From contig JAPXOZ010000011.1 of the NCBI GenBank assembly GCA_033811195.1, positions 1 to 64,000 on the forward strand: a stretch of 64,000 bases of DNA, read 5' to 3'. Both the position numbers and the translations under genes were made by a program. Under the pieces are notes generated by a model. It saw only the letters and a list, made by a program, of their open reading frames with translations. It did not search any database and was not told the origin of the DNA. This DNA is from Cacconaster sp033811195 (GTDB lineage: Bacteria > Bacteroidota > Bacteroidia > Bacteroidales > UBA932). This document shows positions 52,998 through 60,943 of the stretch, in pieces. Each line of letters starts with the position of its first letter. Positions within the stretch are counted from its first letter, which is position 1.

Positions 52998-54761
52998 ATG
53001 TACAGAACACATACTTGCGGCGAATTGAGGCTTGAAAATGTCGGCCAGACAGTAACTCTTGCGGGTTGGATTCAAAAAAACCGCAAAATGGGCGGCATGA
53101 GTTTCATAGACTTGAGGGACCGCTATGGTATTACTCAGGTGGTGATTGACGAGTCATCATCAAGTGAACTTAATGAAAAAGTATCCGGTCTCGGACGCGA
53201 ATATGTGATCCAGGTGACAGGTATGGTTGAGGAACGCCAAAGCAAAAACCCCCGTATTCCTACCGGAGAGATCGAAATAAAACTCACCCATCTAAATATC
53301 CTCAACGAAGCAACAACACCTCCTTTTACCATCGAAGATGAGTCGGACGGAGGCGAAGAAATTAGGGCAAAATATCGCTATCTCGACCTAAGGCGCAACC
53401 CATTAAAACGTGCTCTTACTCTTCGTCATAAACTTGCTCACGAGACACGCAACTTCCTTGACAGCCTCAACTTCATTGAAGTAGAGACCCCTTTTCTGAT
53501 CAAATCGACTCCTGAAGGTGCACGTGATTTCGTGGTTCCCAGCCGCATGCACCCCGGGGAGTTTTACGCACTTCCACAAAGTCCCCAGCAATATAAACAA
53601 CTGCTGATGGTGGCCGGATATGACAGATATTTCCAGATTGTACGCTGCTTCAGAGATGAAGATTTGCGTGCCGACCGTCAACCGGAATTCACACAGATTG
53701 ACTGCGAAATGTCTTTTGTAGAGCGTGAAGACGTGCTCAACACCTTCGAGGATTTGATGAAACATCTCTTCAAGAGGGTGCTTGGAGTAGAGTTTAAAGA
53801 GCAATTTCCCCGCATCAGTTATGCTGACGCTATGACATACTACGGCTCCGACAAGCCCGATATCCGCTTCGGTATGAAAATTCGGGAAATAACCGATAAG
53901 GTCAAGGGACACGACTTTGTTGTATTTGATTCTGCTCCTTATATCGGTGGAATTGTGGTGGAAGGTATCGCCTCCTACACACGCAAGCAGATTGACGAGC
54001 TCACAGAGTGGGTTAAAAGACCTCAGGTTGGTGCAAAGGGGCTCATTTATATCAGAGTGACAGAAGAGGGCGTAAAATCTTCTGTGGACAAGTTTTTCTC
54101 ATCGGAAGAACTTCAAGTCCTCGCCAACGATATGGGCGCAAAAGCCGGCGACATGTTTTTAATTATGGCCGGTGAACGTAAGAAAACCCAGATAGCTCTC
54201 GGTACTCTCCGCATCGAACTCGGCAATCGTCTCGGACTTCGCCGTCCCGACCGGTTCGCACCTTTGTGGGTATACGATTTCCCCTTGCTCGAGTGGGATG
54301 AAGAGACAGAGCGTTTCTATGCGATGCACCACCCCTTTACCTCTCCCAAACCCGAGGATTTGGAGAAATTTTACAGTAACTGCAAAGAGGATCTGGAACA
54401 GGTCTCAGCCAATGCCTACGACTTTGTTCTCAATGGTACCGAACTCGGCGGCGGATCCATTCGTATCTTTGATTCCAACATCCAGAAGAGGATGTTCGAG
54501 GTGCTCGGAATGGATGAAGAGGAATATCTCTACAAGTTTGGATTCATGATAGATGCATTCAAATACGGAGCTCCTCCTCACGGCGGTATCGCTTTCGGAT
54601 TTGATCGTCTCTGTGCCCTTTTCGGCGGACAGGAAACCATAAGGGATTTTATCGCATTCCCCAAAAACAATACCGGCAGGGATGTAATGTGCGATGCTCC
54701 TTCGAAAATTGACGACACCCAGATGGCCGAACTTTTTCTAAAAACTACCGCTAAAAATTAA
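52998..54761 (+). CDS. aspS: Aspartate-tRNA ligase (bacterial type)
   Basis: A 587-residue class II synthetase. The N-terminal anticodon-binding OB domain contains LAGWIQKNRKMGGMSFIDLRDR. Motif 2 is in RCFRDEDLRADRQPEFTQID, the bacterial GAD insertion domain occupies the middle, and motif 3 is GIAFGFDRLCALFG. It lies six bases after the SGNH lipoprotein gene. Confidence 0.97.
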   Translation: MYRTHTCGELRLENVGQTVTLAGWIQKNRKMGGMSFIDLRDRYGITQVVIDESSSSELNEKVSGLGREYVIQVTGMVEERQSKNPRIPTGEIEIKLTHLNILNEATTPPFTIEDESDGGEEIRAKYRYLDLRRNPLKRALTLRHKLAHETRNFLDSLNFIEVETPFLIKSTPEGARDFVVPSRMHPGEFYALPQSPQQYKQLLMVAGYDRYFQIVRCFRDEDLRADRQPEFTQIDCEMSFVEREDVLNTFEDLMKHLFKRVLGVEFKEQFPRISYADAMTYYGSDKPDIRFGMKIREITDKVKGHDFVVFDSAPYIGGIVVEGIASYTRKQIDELTEWVKRPQVGAKGLIYIRVTEEGVKSSVDKFFSSEELQVLANDMGAKAGDMFLIMAGERKKTQIALGTLRIELGNRLGLRRPDRFAPLWVYDFPLLEWDEETERFYAMHHPFTSPKPEDLEKFYSNCKEDLEQVSANAYDFVLNGTELGGGSIRIFDSNIQKRMFEVLGMDEEEYLYKFGFMIDAFKYGAPPHGGIAFGFDRLCALFGGQETIRDFIAFPKNNTGRDVMCDAPSKIDDTQMAELFLKTTAKN

Positions 54762-54774
54762 TTCTTAGTTTCGA

Positions 54775-54824
54775 ATATCTAGTGAGTAGTTGGGAGTGTT
54801 GAGTTTGGAGCAATTATGGAGTGA
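54775..54824 (+). repeat. Degenerate heptamer array (locus h)
   Basis: Units GTGAGTA, GTTGGGA, GTGTTGA and GTTTGGA lie between the convergent aspS and GNAT genes. Confidence 0.6.
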
Positions 54825-54830
54825 AAGTTA

Positions 54831-55370
54831 TTATTGCACTTCTTCCTTTTCGCAATATAAGATTACGTGTCCGCCAATAAAGTTAAGGAAATCGTTGTAT
54901 TGCTCATTGGTAATCATTTCGGGAAAACTCATAATAAGCAGTTCCTGCGGTTCCGCATCCAACCTGTAAGCGAGGGAAAAACGATAAGGGGTGAGGATAT
55001 ATCCTGTGTGTTCGTAAAAATGCAAACGGCGTATAGATTGTTCATCAGTGAGCGGATCAATTTCCAAGATGACCTTATGTTCCGTATCGCGAAGGTGCAG
55101 CAACATCTTGGTGCCGTAACCATGATCGCGCAACTCGGGCGAAACAGCCAAATAATCTAAGTAGCGATATGTGCCCCATTCCCAATAAAATAGGAGGCCA
55201 ATCAATCGATTATCTTCCCATGCCGAAATCGGGAAGAAATATGGGTCTTGACATGCACGCAAATGGTCTTTCTTTTTTCGCAGTTCGGCGATGGGAAAAC
55301 TGGCCTCATACAGCTCCCAAACTTTATTCCAGCGTTCGGTTTCTTTAGTATCGACACGTAAGTATTCCAT
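54831..55370 (-). CDS. GNAT-family N-acetyltransferase
   Basis: A 179-residue GNAT protein. The acetyl-CoA loop is LAVSPELRDHGYGTKML, preceded by IGLLFYWEWGTYRYLDYL; RRLHFYEHTGYILTPYRF is the usual C-terminal region. A TTG at 55394 would extend it, but the -7 box TATATTTG (minus strand 55399-55392) overlaps that codon, so the ATG at 55370 is the start. Substrate unknown. Confidence 0.88.
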   Translation of the reverse strand: MEYLRVDTKETERWNKVWELYEASFPIAELRKKKDHLRACQDPYFFPISAWEDNRLIGLLFYWEWGTYRYLDYLAVSPELRDHGYGTKMLLHLRDTEHKVILEIDPLTDEQSIRRLHFYEHTGYILTPYRFSLAYRLDAEPQELLIMSFPEMITNEQYNDFLNFIGGHVILYCEKEEVQ

Positions 55371-55467
55371 GAGTAAATTGAAATTTGAGAACAAATATAC
55401 GCAACAGTTTGGTTGGATATCACTAATTGCATAACCTTTCTAATCAATATTTTTTCGCTTTTTTCTC

Positions 55468-55499
55468 CTTGTTGTTAGTTATTTTCTTTATTAACTTTG
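55468..55499 (+). promoter_or_regulatory. Promoter of mrp
   Basis: CTTG (55468-55471), a 20-base spacer and TAACTTTG (55492-55499). The predicted start at about 55505 makes the heptamer array at 55527-55599 the mRNA leader. Confidence 0.65.
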
Positions 55500-55526
55500 C
55501 GTGATTATAAAATAACCAAAAGCCAA

Positions 55527-55599
55527 ACCCCATACTCAAAACTACCACCCCAGAACCCCGTAACCCATAACTCGCAACCCGTAACCCGCAACTCGCAAC
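55527..55599 (-). repeat. Degenerate heptamer array (locus i) forming the mrp leader
   Basis: Units CCCCATA, CTCAAAA, ACCCATA, ACTCGCA, ACCCGTA, ACCCGCA and ACTCGCA end directly at the ATG of mrp (55600). It is therefore probably transcribed as the 5' untranslated region. Confidence 0.85.
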
Positions 55600-56505
55600 A
55601 TGACAAATCCATACAATATCAAGGGTCCCTACAATCCCAATGCTCCTAAAAAGGAGCCTCAAAAAAAAAGAACCATTCTCGACCTCGACGAGAAGCAACT
55701 TGCCAATGTAGATAAAATTATCGCCATTGCCTCCGGTAAAGGCGGCGTCGGTAAATCCACCGTTGCAGTCAATCTGGCAATTACCCTTGCCCGTATGGGC
55801 TACAAAGTGGGCCTCGCCGATGCCGACGTTTATGGCCCTTCAGTGCCCAAAATGACAGGTACAGAAGGAAAAGTTCCCGAAGTTGAGATCTATGATGCAC
55901 AAGGTAATCCTGTGGAAGATTATGGTCAGTACACCGAGGATTGCAGTGAGATTATCCTCCCTATAGAGAAATTTGGTGTAAAATGGATGTCAATAGGTTA
56001 TTTCGCCCGACCCGAACAGGCGCTGATCTGGCGTGGCCCAATGGCTTGCAACGCCCTCAAACAGATGATTCTTCAGGTAAAATGGGGTGAACTGGACTTT
56101 CTATTGGTAGACCTTCCTCCGGGGACCGGAGATATCCATATTTCGCTCGTACATGACATACCGCTGGATGGGGCAATCATTGTCAGTACCCCACAGGCCG
56201 TAGCTCTTACCGACGTGGAAAAAGGCGTAAACCTTTTCAGAAATGAAAATATCAACAAGCATATCTACGGCATTATAGAGAATATGTCCTGGTTTACTCC
56301 TGCAGAACTGCCGGAAAACAGATATTACATCTTCGGAAAAGATGGCTGTAAAGCAATGGCTGAAAAATATAACCTGCCCCTACTGGGACAGGTTCCTTTG
56401 GTACAAAGTATCCGTGAGGGAGGCGACGAAGGCAATCCCGCCGCTCTCCACGACGGACCTCTCTTTGACGCTATGAAAGCAGCCGCTTTACAATTGTTGA
56501 AATAA
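55600..56505 (+). CDS. mrp: Mrp/NBP35-family iron-sulfur carrier ATPase
   Basis: A 301-residue P-loop ATPase thought to deliver iron-sulfur clusters. The deviant Walker A is IASGKGGVGKSTVAVNLA, followed by LADADVYGPSVPKM, IWRGPMACNALKQ, LVDLPPGTGDIH and ENMSWFTPAELPENRYYIF. Common Bacteroidota Mrp proteins are about 365 residues and begin with a MIP18/DUF59 domain. Here the domain is absent, and the short proline-rich N-terminus begins right after the heptamer array. The 3' end overlaps the convergent yqeY gene by 35 bases. Confidence 0.92.
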   Translation: MTNPYNIKGPYNPNAPKKEPQKKRTILDLDEKQLANVDKIIAIASGKGGVGKSTVAVNLAITLARMGYKVGLADADVYGPSVPKMTGTEGKVPEVEIYDAQGNPVEDYGQYTEDCSEIILPIEKFGVKWMSIGYFARPEQALIWRGPMACNALKQMILQVKWGELDFLLVDLPPGTGDIHISLVHDIPLDGAIIVSTPQAVALTDVEKGVNLFRNENINKHIYGIIENMSWFTPAELPENRYYIFGKDGCKAMAEKYNLPLLGQVPLVQSIREGGDEGNPAALHDGPLFDAMKAAALQLLK

Positions 56506-56920
56506 GACGGCCATCAGCCTGCCCTGCAAGGGCTTTGGTGGCCACTCCCATGACTTTGCCCATGTCGGCCGGCGATTTTGCCCCGACCTGGGCAATTATA
56601 TTTTTGAGAGCCTCTTCAACCTCTTTTTCGCTCAACTGTACGGGGAGATATTTTTCCATTATAGCAGCCTCGGCCAGCTCCGCTTCAGCAAGCTCTGGAC
56701 GTGACTGCTCAGTGTAGATGGCCGCGCTCTCTTTGCGCTGCTTTACAAGCTTCTGAATGATTTTGATAATGTCGGCATCGGTAAGTTCGTCTGATGCACC
56801 TGCCGCTGTTTTTGCCAGCATGATGGCTGCCTTGATCCCCCTTATGGAGGCCAGGGCAGTCGCATTCTTGGCAAACATTGCAGCTTTAAGATCCTCCTGT
56901 ATCTGTTTTTCCAAAGCCAT
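56471..56920 (-). CDS. GatB/YqeY-domain protein
   Basis: 149 residues, standard for YqeY. Motifs are MFAKNATALASIRGIKAAIM, QKLVKQRKESAAIY, IMEKYLPVQLSEKEVEEAL and SPADMGKVMGVATKAL. Related to the tail domain of GatB amidotransferase; proposed to act in tRNA-linked processes, not settled. Lies downstream of the S46 peptidase gene, 27 bases away, possibly co-transcribed. Confidence 0.92.
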   Translation of the reverse strand: MALEKQIQEDLKAAMFAKNATALASIRGIKAAIMLAKTAAGASDELTDADIIKIIQKLVKQRKESAAIYTEQSRPELAEAELAEAAIMEKYLPVQLSEKEVEEALKNIIAQVGAKSPADMGKVMGVATKALAGQADGRLISTIVKRLLS

Positions 56921-56947
56921 TTTTATTTAGTTTTTATAGATTCCTAA

Positions 56948-59089
56948 TTATTCCACTATATCCATCTCGTCGAGGAGATAGCCAGCTCCGCCAAATTTAT
57001 CCATAATAAATAGGACGTAGCGGATATCGACATTGATACAGCGTTGCAGTTCGGGCTCAAAAATTATATCACCAGACATCGCTTCCCAATTACCATCAAA
57101 GGCCAATCCGAGAAGTTCGCCATTGGCATTAAGTACGGGACTGCCGGAATTACCGCCTGTGATATCGCCGTTAGTAATGAAACAGGCAGGCATTTCGCCG
57201 CTCGGCATGGCATATCTACCATAATCTTTAGCTCTATGAAGCTCTTTTAGCTTTTCAGGCACTATAAATTCCCAGTTGTCGGGGTCTTCCTTCTGCATCA
57301 CGCCCTCAAGGGTTGTATAGTAATTGTAAACTACGGCATCCTTGGGAGAATAGGGAAGCACTCTGCCATAAGTGAGTCGCATTGTGGAGTTGGCATCGGG
57401 ATAAATGGCTTCACCCTCACGCATTTCGAGAGTTCCGGCAATATATGCTTTTTTGCCTTCGTCAAATATCTTCTGAGTGGAAGCAATCTTAGCGCGAAGA
57501 GGTGGAGTTGCTAAGCTAAAGGATTTTGCCAGCTCTACTGCAGGATCTTCTTCAATAGGAGTCTCCGTGGCTATGGCCTCAAGGACTTTCTTCTCGGATG
57601 TAAAAATAGAATTAGCGAAGATATGGTCTACATAAGCATCTATATCCCCTGCAAATTTGCTCTCTATATCTTTGTAAAATGAGGGAAGGCTTTCCTCCAA
57701 GAGGCGTTCTTTTGCAATTTTGATCATCCCTTTTGAAATCTTCCTGTCTGTAGATACCGAATAATCCTTATAGAAAGAGGCGATGCGACGGTCAAGCATA
57801 TTGCAGTACTGCTCTTTCTCCTGATCGGTTGCAAAAGGAGTGGTGTAGAGACTATTGACCATAGATGCAATGGACATTATCTCTATACGTCCCACGCTCT
57901 CGGCGAGTGTGGTATATATGGTAAGAGCCTCTGCTCTCTCTTTAACGGCATAATTGATCTTGTCAAGTGCGTCGCCATATTTTTTGATACGGGACTTCTT
58001 TTTACCCACCCATTCCTTAAACTCGGCCTCTTCCTTTGCGCGACGTGATTCTACGTCAAGTTTTGCAAAGGTTTCATTCATTCCCATCCATTTTTTCCAG
58101 CCGTTGGAGGAGCCGCTATATTTGCTTGCATACTGGAGTTTCACTTTAGGATCGGCAAGCATATCCTCCATCATCAATTCCTGGCGCTTACCTCTGATAT
58201 AGATGCTGATCGCATTGGAGATATCACGCTGCTCCACGAGCTCCGACTGTGTCATGAAACGGTTTGTGCGGCCTGGATAACCGATAATCATCGTGAAATC
58301 GTTGGGCTGAATGCCTTTGAGAGAAATTTTAAGATGTTGTTTTGGCCTGTAGGGCACGTTGTCGGGAGAATAGGGTGCGGGGTTGTTGTCTTTGTCCGCA
58401 TATACCCTGAACATAGCAAAGTCGCCGGTATGACGAGGCCACATCCAGTTGTCGGTATCCGCTCCGAATTTGCCGATTGAAGAAGGAGGGGCACCCACAA
58501 AACGGATATCATTATAGACTTTTGATACTACGAGGTAGTAAGCATTTCCGCCATACATAGAATAGACTCTGGCACGGAGATATTTGTTGTCACCTACAGC
58601 CTTGCCTGTAAGATTGGCTTCGAGTTGTTTCATTGCCTCAGTGCTATCTTTTGCGGTTTTTGCCTTTTTAAGCACCTTCTCAACATCTTTTGTAACATCG
58701 GTCATGCTCTCGAGGAATGTCACGGTGAGACCCTCTGCAGGAAGTTCCTGTGAGCGGTCCATCGCCCAATAACCATCAGCGAGATAGTCATTCTCAATGG
58801 AGCTCAGACGCTGTATGGAACCGTAGCCACAATGGTGATTGGTCACTAAAAGACCCTCTGAAGAGATGATTTCGGCTGTACAACCACCACCGAAGTGCAC
58901 TATTGCGTCCTTGATGGAAGAATTGTTGATACTGTAAATCTCTTCTGCCGAAAGTTTGAGACCCATCTGTTGCATTGTTTTAATATTCATCTTTTTCAGC
59001 AACGGGAGAAGCCACATTCCTTCGTCGGCACGCATCGGTGCAATCGCAAAAATCAGTGCGAGAAGGGATACGATTGTAATTTTCTTCAT
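56948..59089 (-). CDS. Dipeptidyl-peptidase, S46 family, DPP7-like
   Basis: A 713-residue periplasmic exopeptidase with a signal peptide (MKKITIVSLLALIFAIAPMRA). The catalytic His lies in TNHHCGYG (85/86) and the nucleophile is S648 in TGGNSGSPVLN. The specificity position is G666 (AFDGNWE): glycine there is typical of DPP7 (hydrophobic P1), whereas DPP11 (acidic P1) has arginine. It releases dipeptides from oligopeptides, feeding amino-acid catabolism. The frame opens six codons earlier; the ATG at 59089 starts the signal peptide. Confidence 0.93.
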   Translation of the reverse strand: MKKITIVSLLALIFAIAPMRADEGMWLLPLLKKMNIKTMQQMGLKLSAEEIYSINNSSIKDAIVHFGGGCTAEIISSEGLLVTNHHCGYGSIQRLSSIENDYLADGYWAMDRSQELPAEGLTVTFLESMTDVTKDVEKVLKKAKTAKDSTEAMKQLEANLTGKAVGDNKYLRARVYSMYGGNAYYLVVSKVYNDIRFVGAPPSSIGKFGADTDNWMWPRHTGDFAMFRVYADKDNNPAPYSPDNVPYRPKQHLKISLKGIQPNDFTMIIGYPGRTNRFMTQSELVEQRDISNAISIYIRGKRQELMMEDMLADPKVKLQYASKYSGSSNGWKKWMGMNETFAKLDVESRRAKEEAEFKEWVGKKKSRIKKYGDALDKINYAVKERAEALTIYTTLAESVGRIEIMSIASMVNSLYTTPFATDQEKEQYCNMLDRRIASFYKDYSVSTDRKISKGMIKIAKERLLEESLPSFYKDIESKFAGDIDAYVDHIFANSIFTSEKKVLEAIATETPIEEDPAVELAKSFSLATPPLRAKIASTQKIFDEGKKAYIAGTLEMREGEAIYPDANSTMRLTYGRVLPYSPKDAVVYNYYTTLEGVMQKEDPDNWEFIVPEKLKELHRAKDYGRYAMPSGEMPACFITNGDITGGNSGSPVLNANGELLGLAFDGNWEAMSGDIIFEPELQRCINVDIRYVLFIMDKFGGAGYLLDEMDIVE

Positions 59090-59150
59090 ATTTAAAAAAT
59101 TTGTCAAAAAAATGGTTTATTTTTAAGGTTTATCTTACAAATGTACAGAA

Positions 59151-60854
59151 ATGGTTTCAAAAAGAAAAATATTGATTGTACCCGACAAATTCAAAGGTTC
59201 CTTGAGTGCTTTTCAAGTGGCAGATGCGCTCGAGGAGGCCATTAGAATGCGTGTGGTACACATTTCTGATCTGGAGATAGAGAAAATCCCAATGGCGGAT
59301 GGTGGCGACGGATCGCTGGATGTGATGTGTGACGCACTTTCGAAGCATCCCTCATCCGAAGCGCAATTAGTGGAAGTGGAGTGTTGTGACCCACTCCGAA
59401 GGCCTCTTAAAGCACCTATGCTGCTCTTTCGTAGCAACGGCGAACAATGCGCCTTTATCGAGATGGCGCGATGCTGCGGATTGACATTACTTAAAGAAGA
59501 AGAGAGAGACCCGCTAAAGACCGACACCTTCGGACTCGGGCTGATGATTCGTGCTGCTGCCGAGACCGGTGCACGCAGAATTATTATCGGTATCGGAGGT
59601 AGTGCCACAAATGATATGGGCTACGGTATCTGGGGTGAAGGGGGAAGCATTCCTCCGGAAGAGATTGTACGTATGTGCGACACCATCACCTTTCAGGTAG
59701 CCTGCGATGTGGAGAATCCATTGCTGGGCTCAAACGGAGCTACTATGGTCTATGCTCCGCAGAAAGGAGCAAATTGGATGACCATCCCCCTACTGGAACA
59801 ACGTATGGAACTCTATGCTGAAAAAGCTCACTCTTTGCTAAAATCATTTGGAGGAGAATTTGCCACACGCGCTTCTCATATAACCACTATCCCCGGCGGT
59901 GGAGCAGCAGGAGGACTCGGTGTCGCTTTCTACAGCTTTTTCAAAGCGGAACTTTTACCGGGATGGCAACTTTTTGCACAAATGATTTCACTTGAGGAAA
60001 AAATAGCCTCAGCAGAGACAATTATTACCGGTGAAGGTCGTTTTGATTCCCAAAGTTTGAGCGGTAAACTCATAGATGGCATCGCATCGCTCTGCAGTAA
60101 ATACGGCAAGCGTCCGGTAGTAGTGTGTGGCGAGAGTCTGGTCAGTCCTGAACTACTCAGAAAACACAAAATAGGCAATGTTTATCAATTGATGGATATC
60201 GTCCCGGACAGAGAAACCTCTATTTCATCGGCAGAAATATTACTCAAAGGTGTCGATCCCGCACTTATTGAGGTCGGATGCGATGAAGCGGGCCGCGGAT
60301 GCCTTGCTGGACCGGTTTTCGCAGCAGCAGTGATCCTGCCCCGAGGTTTTTATCATCCGTTGTTAAACGATTCAAAACAGCTCAATGCTAACCAAAGAGA
60401 AGAATTACGGAAGATCATAGAGCGTGAAGCTGTAGCTTGGAGCGTAGCATCTGTTGATGCACAGGAGATTGACCGTATCAATATCCTCAATGCCTCTATC
60501 AAAGGAATGCACAAAGCCCTTGACGGTCTAAAGGATTCCAACGGAGAAAAGATTACTCCTTCGATAATATTTGTTGACGGCAACAGGTTCCTACCCTACA
60601 AGGAAATACCTCATCACTGTATAGTAAAAGGCGATAGTAAATTGAGCTGCATCGCAGCTGCTTCGATCCTGGCCAAAACCCACAGGGATGAATATATGCG
60701 CCACCTTGCAGCCGAATATCCCCAATACGGATGGGAGGAAAATATGGCCTATCCTACGGCAAAACACAGAGAGGCAATAGCACTTTACGGCCTTACTCCA
60801 CAACATCGCCGTTCATTCAATATGACTGATAACCAATTGGATTTGCATATTTAA
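59151..60854 (+). CDS. Fusion of glycerate kinase and ribonuclease HII
   Basis: 567 residues in one frame. Residues 1 to about 365 are a type 1 glycerate kinase (IVPDKFKGSLSAFQVADAL, PMADGGDGSLD, GIGGSATNDMG, FQVACDVENPLLG, TIPGGGAAGGLG, ETIITGEGRFDSQSLSGK). Residues about 370-567 are a complete RNase HII (EVGCDEAGRGCLAGPV, IIFVDGNRF, VKGDSKLSCIAAASILAK) with D378, E379, D476 and D495 as the metal-binding acids. Between GSATNDMG and FQVACD the kinase part is about 25-30 residues shorter than usual, so its activity is uncertain. RNase HII removes ribonucleotides from DNA. Divergent from the S46 peptidase gene. Confidence 0.92.
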   Translation: MVSKRKILIVPDKFKGSLSAFQVADALEEAIRMRVVHISDLEIEKIPMADGGDGSLDVMCDALSKHPSSEAQLVEVECCDPLRRPLKAPMLLFRSNGEQCAFIEMARCCGLTLLKEEERDPLKTDTFGLGLMIRAAAETGARRIIIGIGGSATNDMGYGIWGEGGSIPPEEIVRMCDTITFQVACDVENPLLGSNGATMVYAPQKGANWMTIPLLEQRMELYAEKAHSLLKSFGGEFATRASHITTIPGGGAAGGLGVAFYSFFKAELLPGWQLFAQMISLEEKIASAETIITGEGRFDSQSLSGKLIDGIASLCSKYGKRPVVVCGESLVSPELLRKHKIGNVYQLMDIVPDRETSISSAEILLKGVDPALIEVGCDEAGRGCLAGPVFAAAVILPRGFYHPLLNDSKQLNANQREELRKIIEREAVAWSVASVDAQEIDRINILNASIKGMHKALDGLKDSNGEKITPSIIFVDGNRFLPYKEIPHHCIVKGDSKLSCIAAASILAKTHRDEYMRHLAAEYPQYGWEENMAYPTAKHREAIALYGLTPQHRRSFNMTDNQLDLHI

Positions 60855-60943
60855 TGCAAAAAACCTAAATTTGTGGGCTAATTTTCGACAGAAAAACAGT
60901 GTTGGAATCAAACAAATAAAAATATTTAAAATCGATCTATAAA

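Noticed and set aside
60842..60860. TTTGCAT/ATGCAAA hairpin after the kinase-RNase HII gene as terminator
   Set aside because: It is followed by A and C rather than a T-tract and overlaps the stop codon region; weak support.
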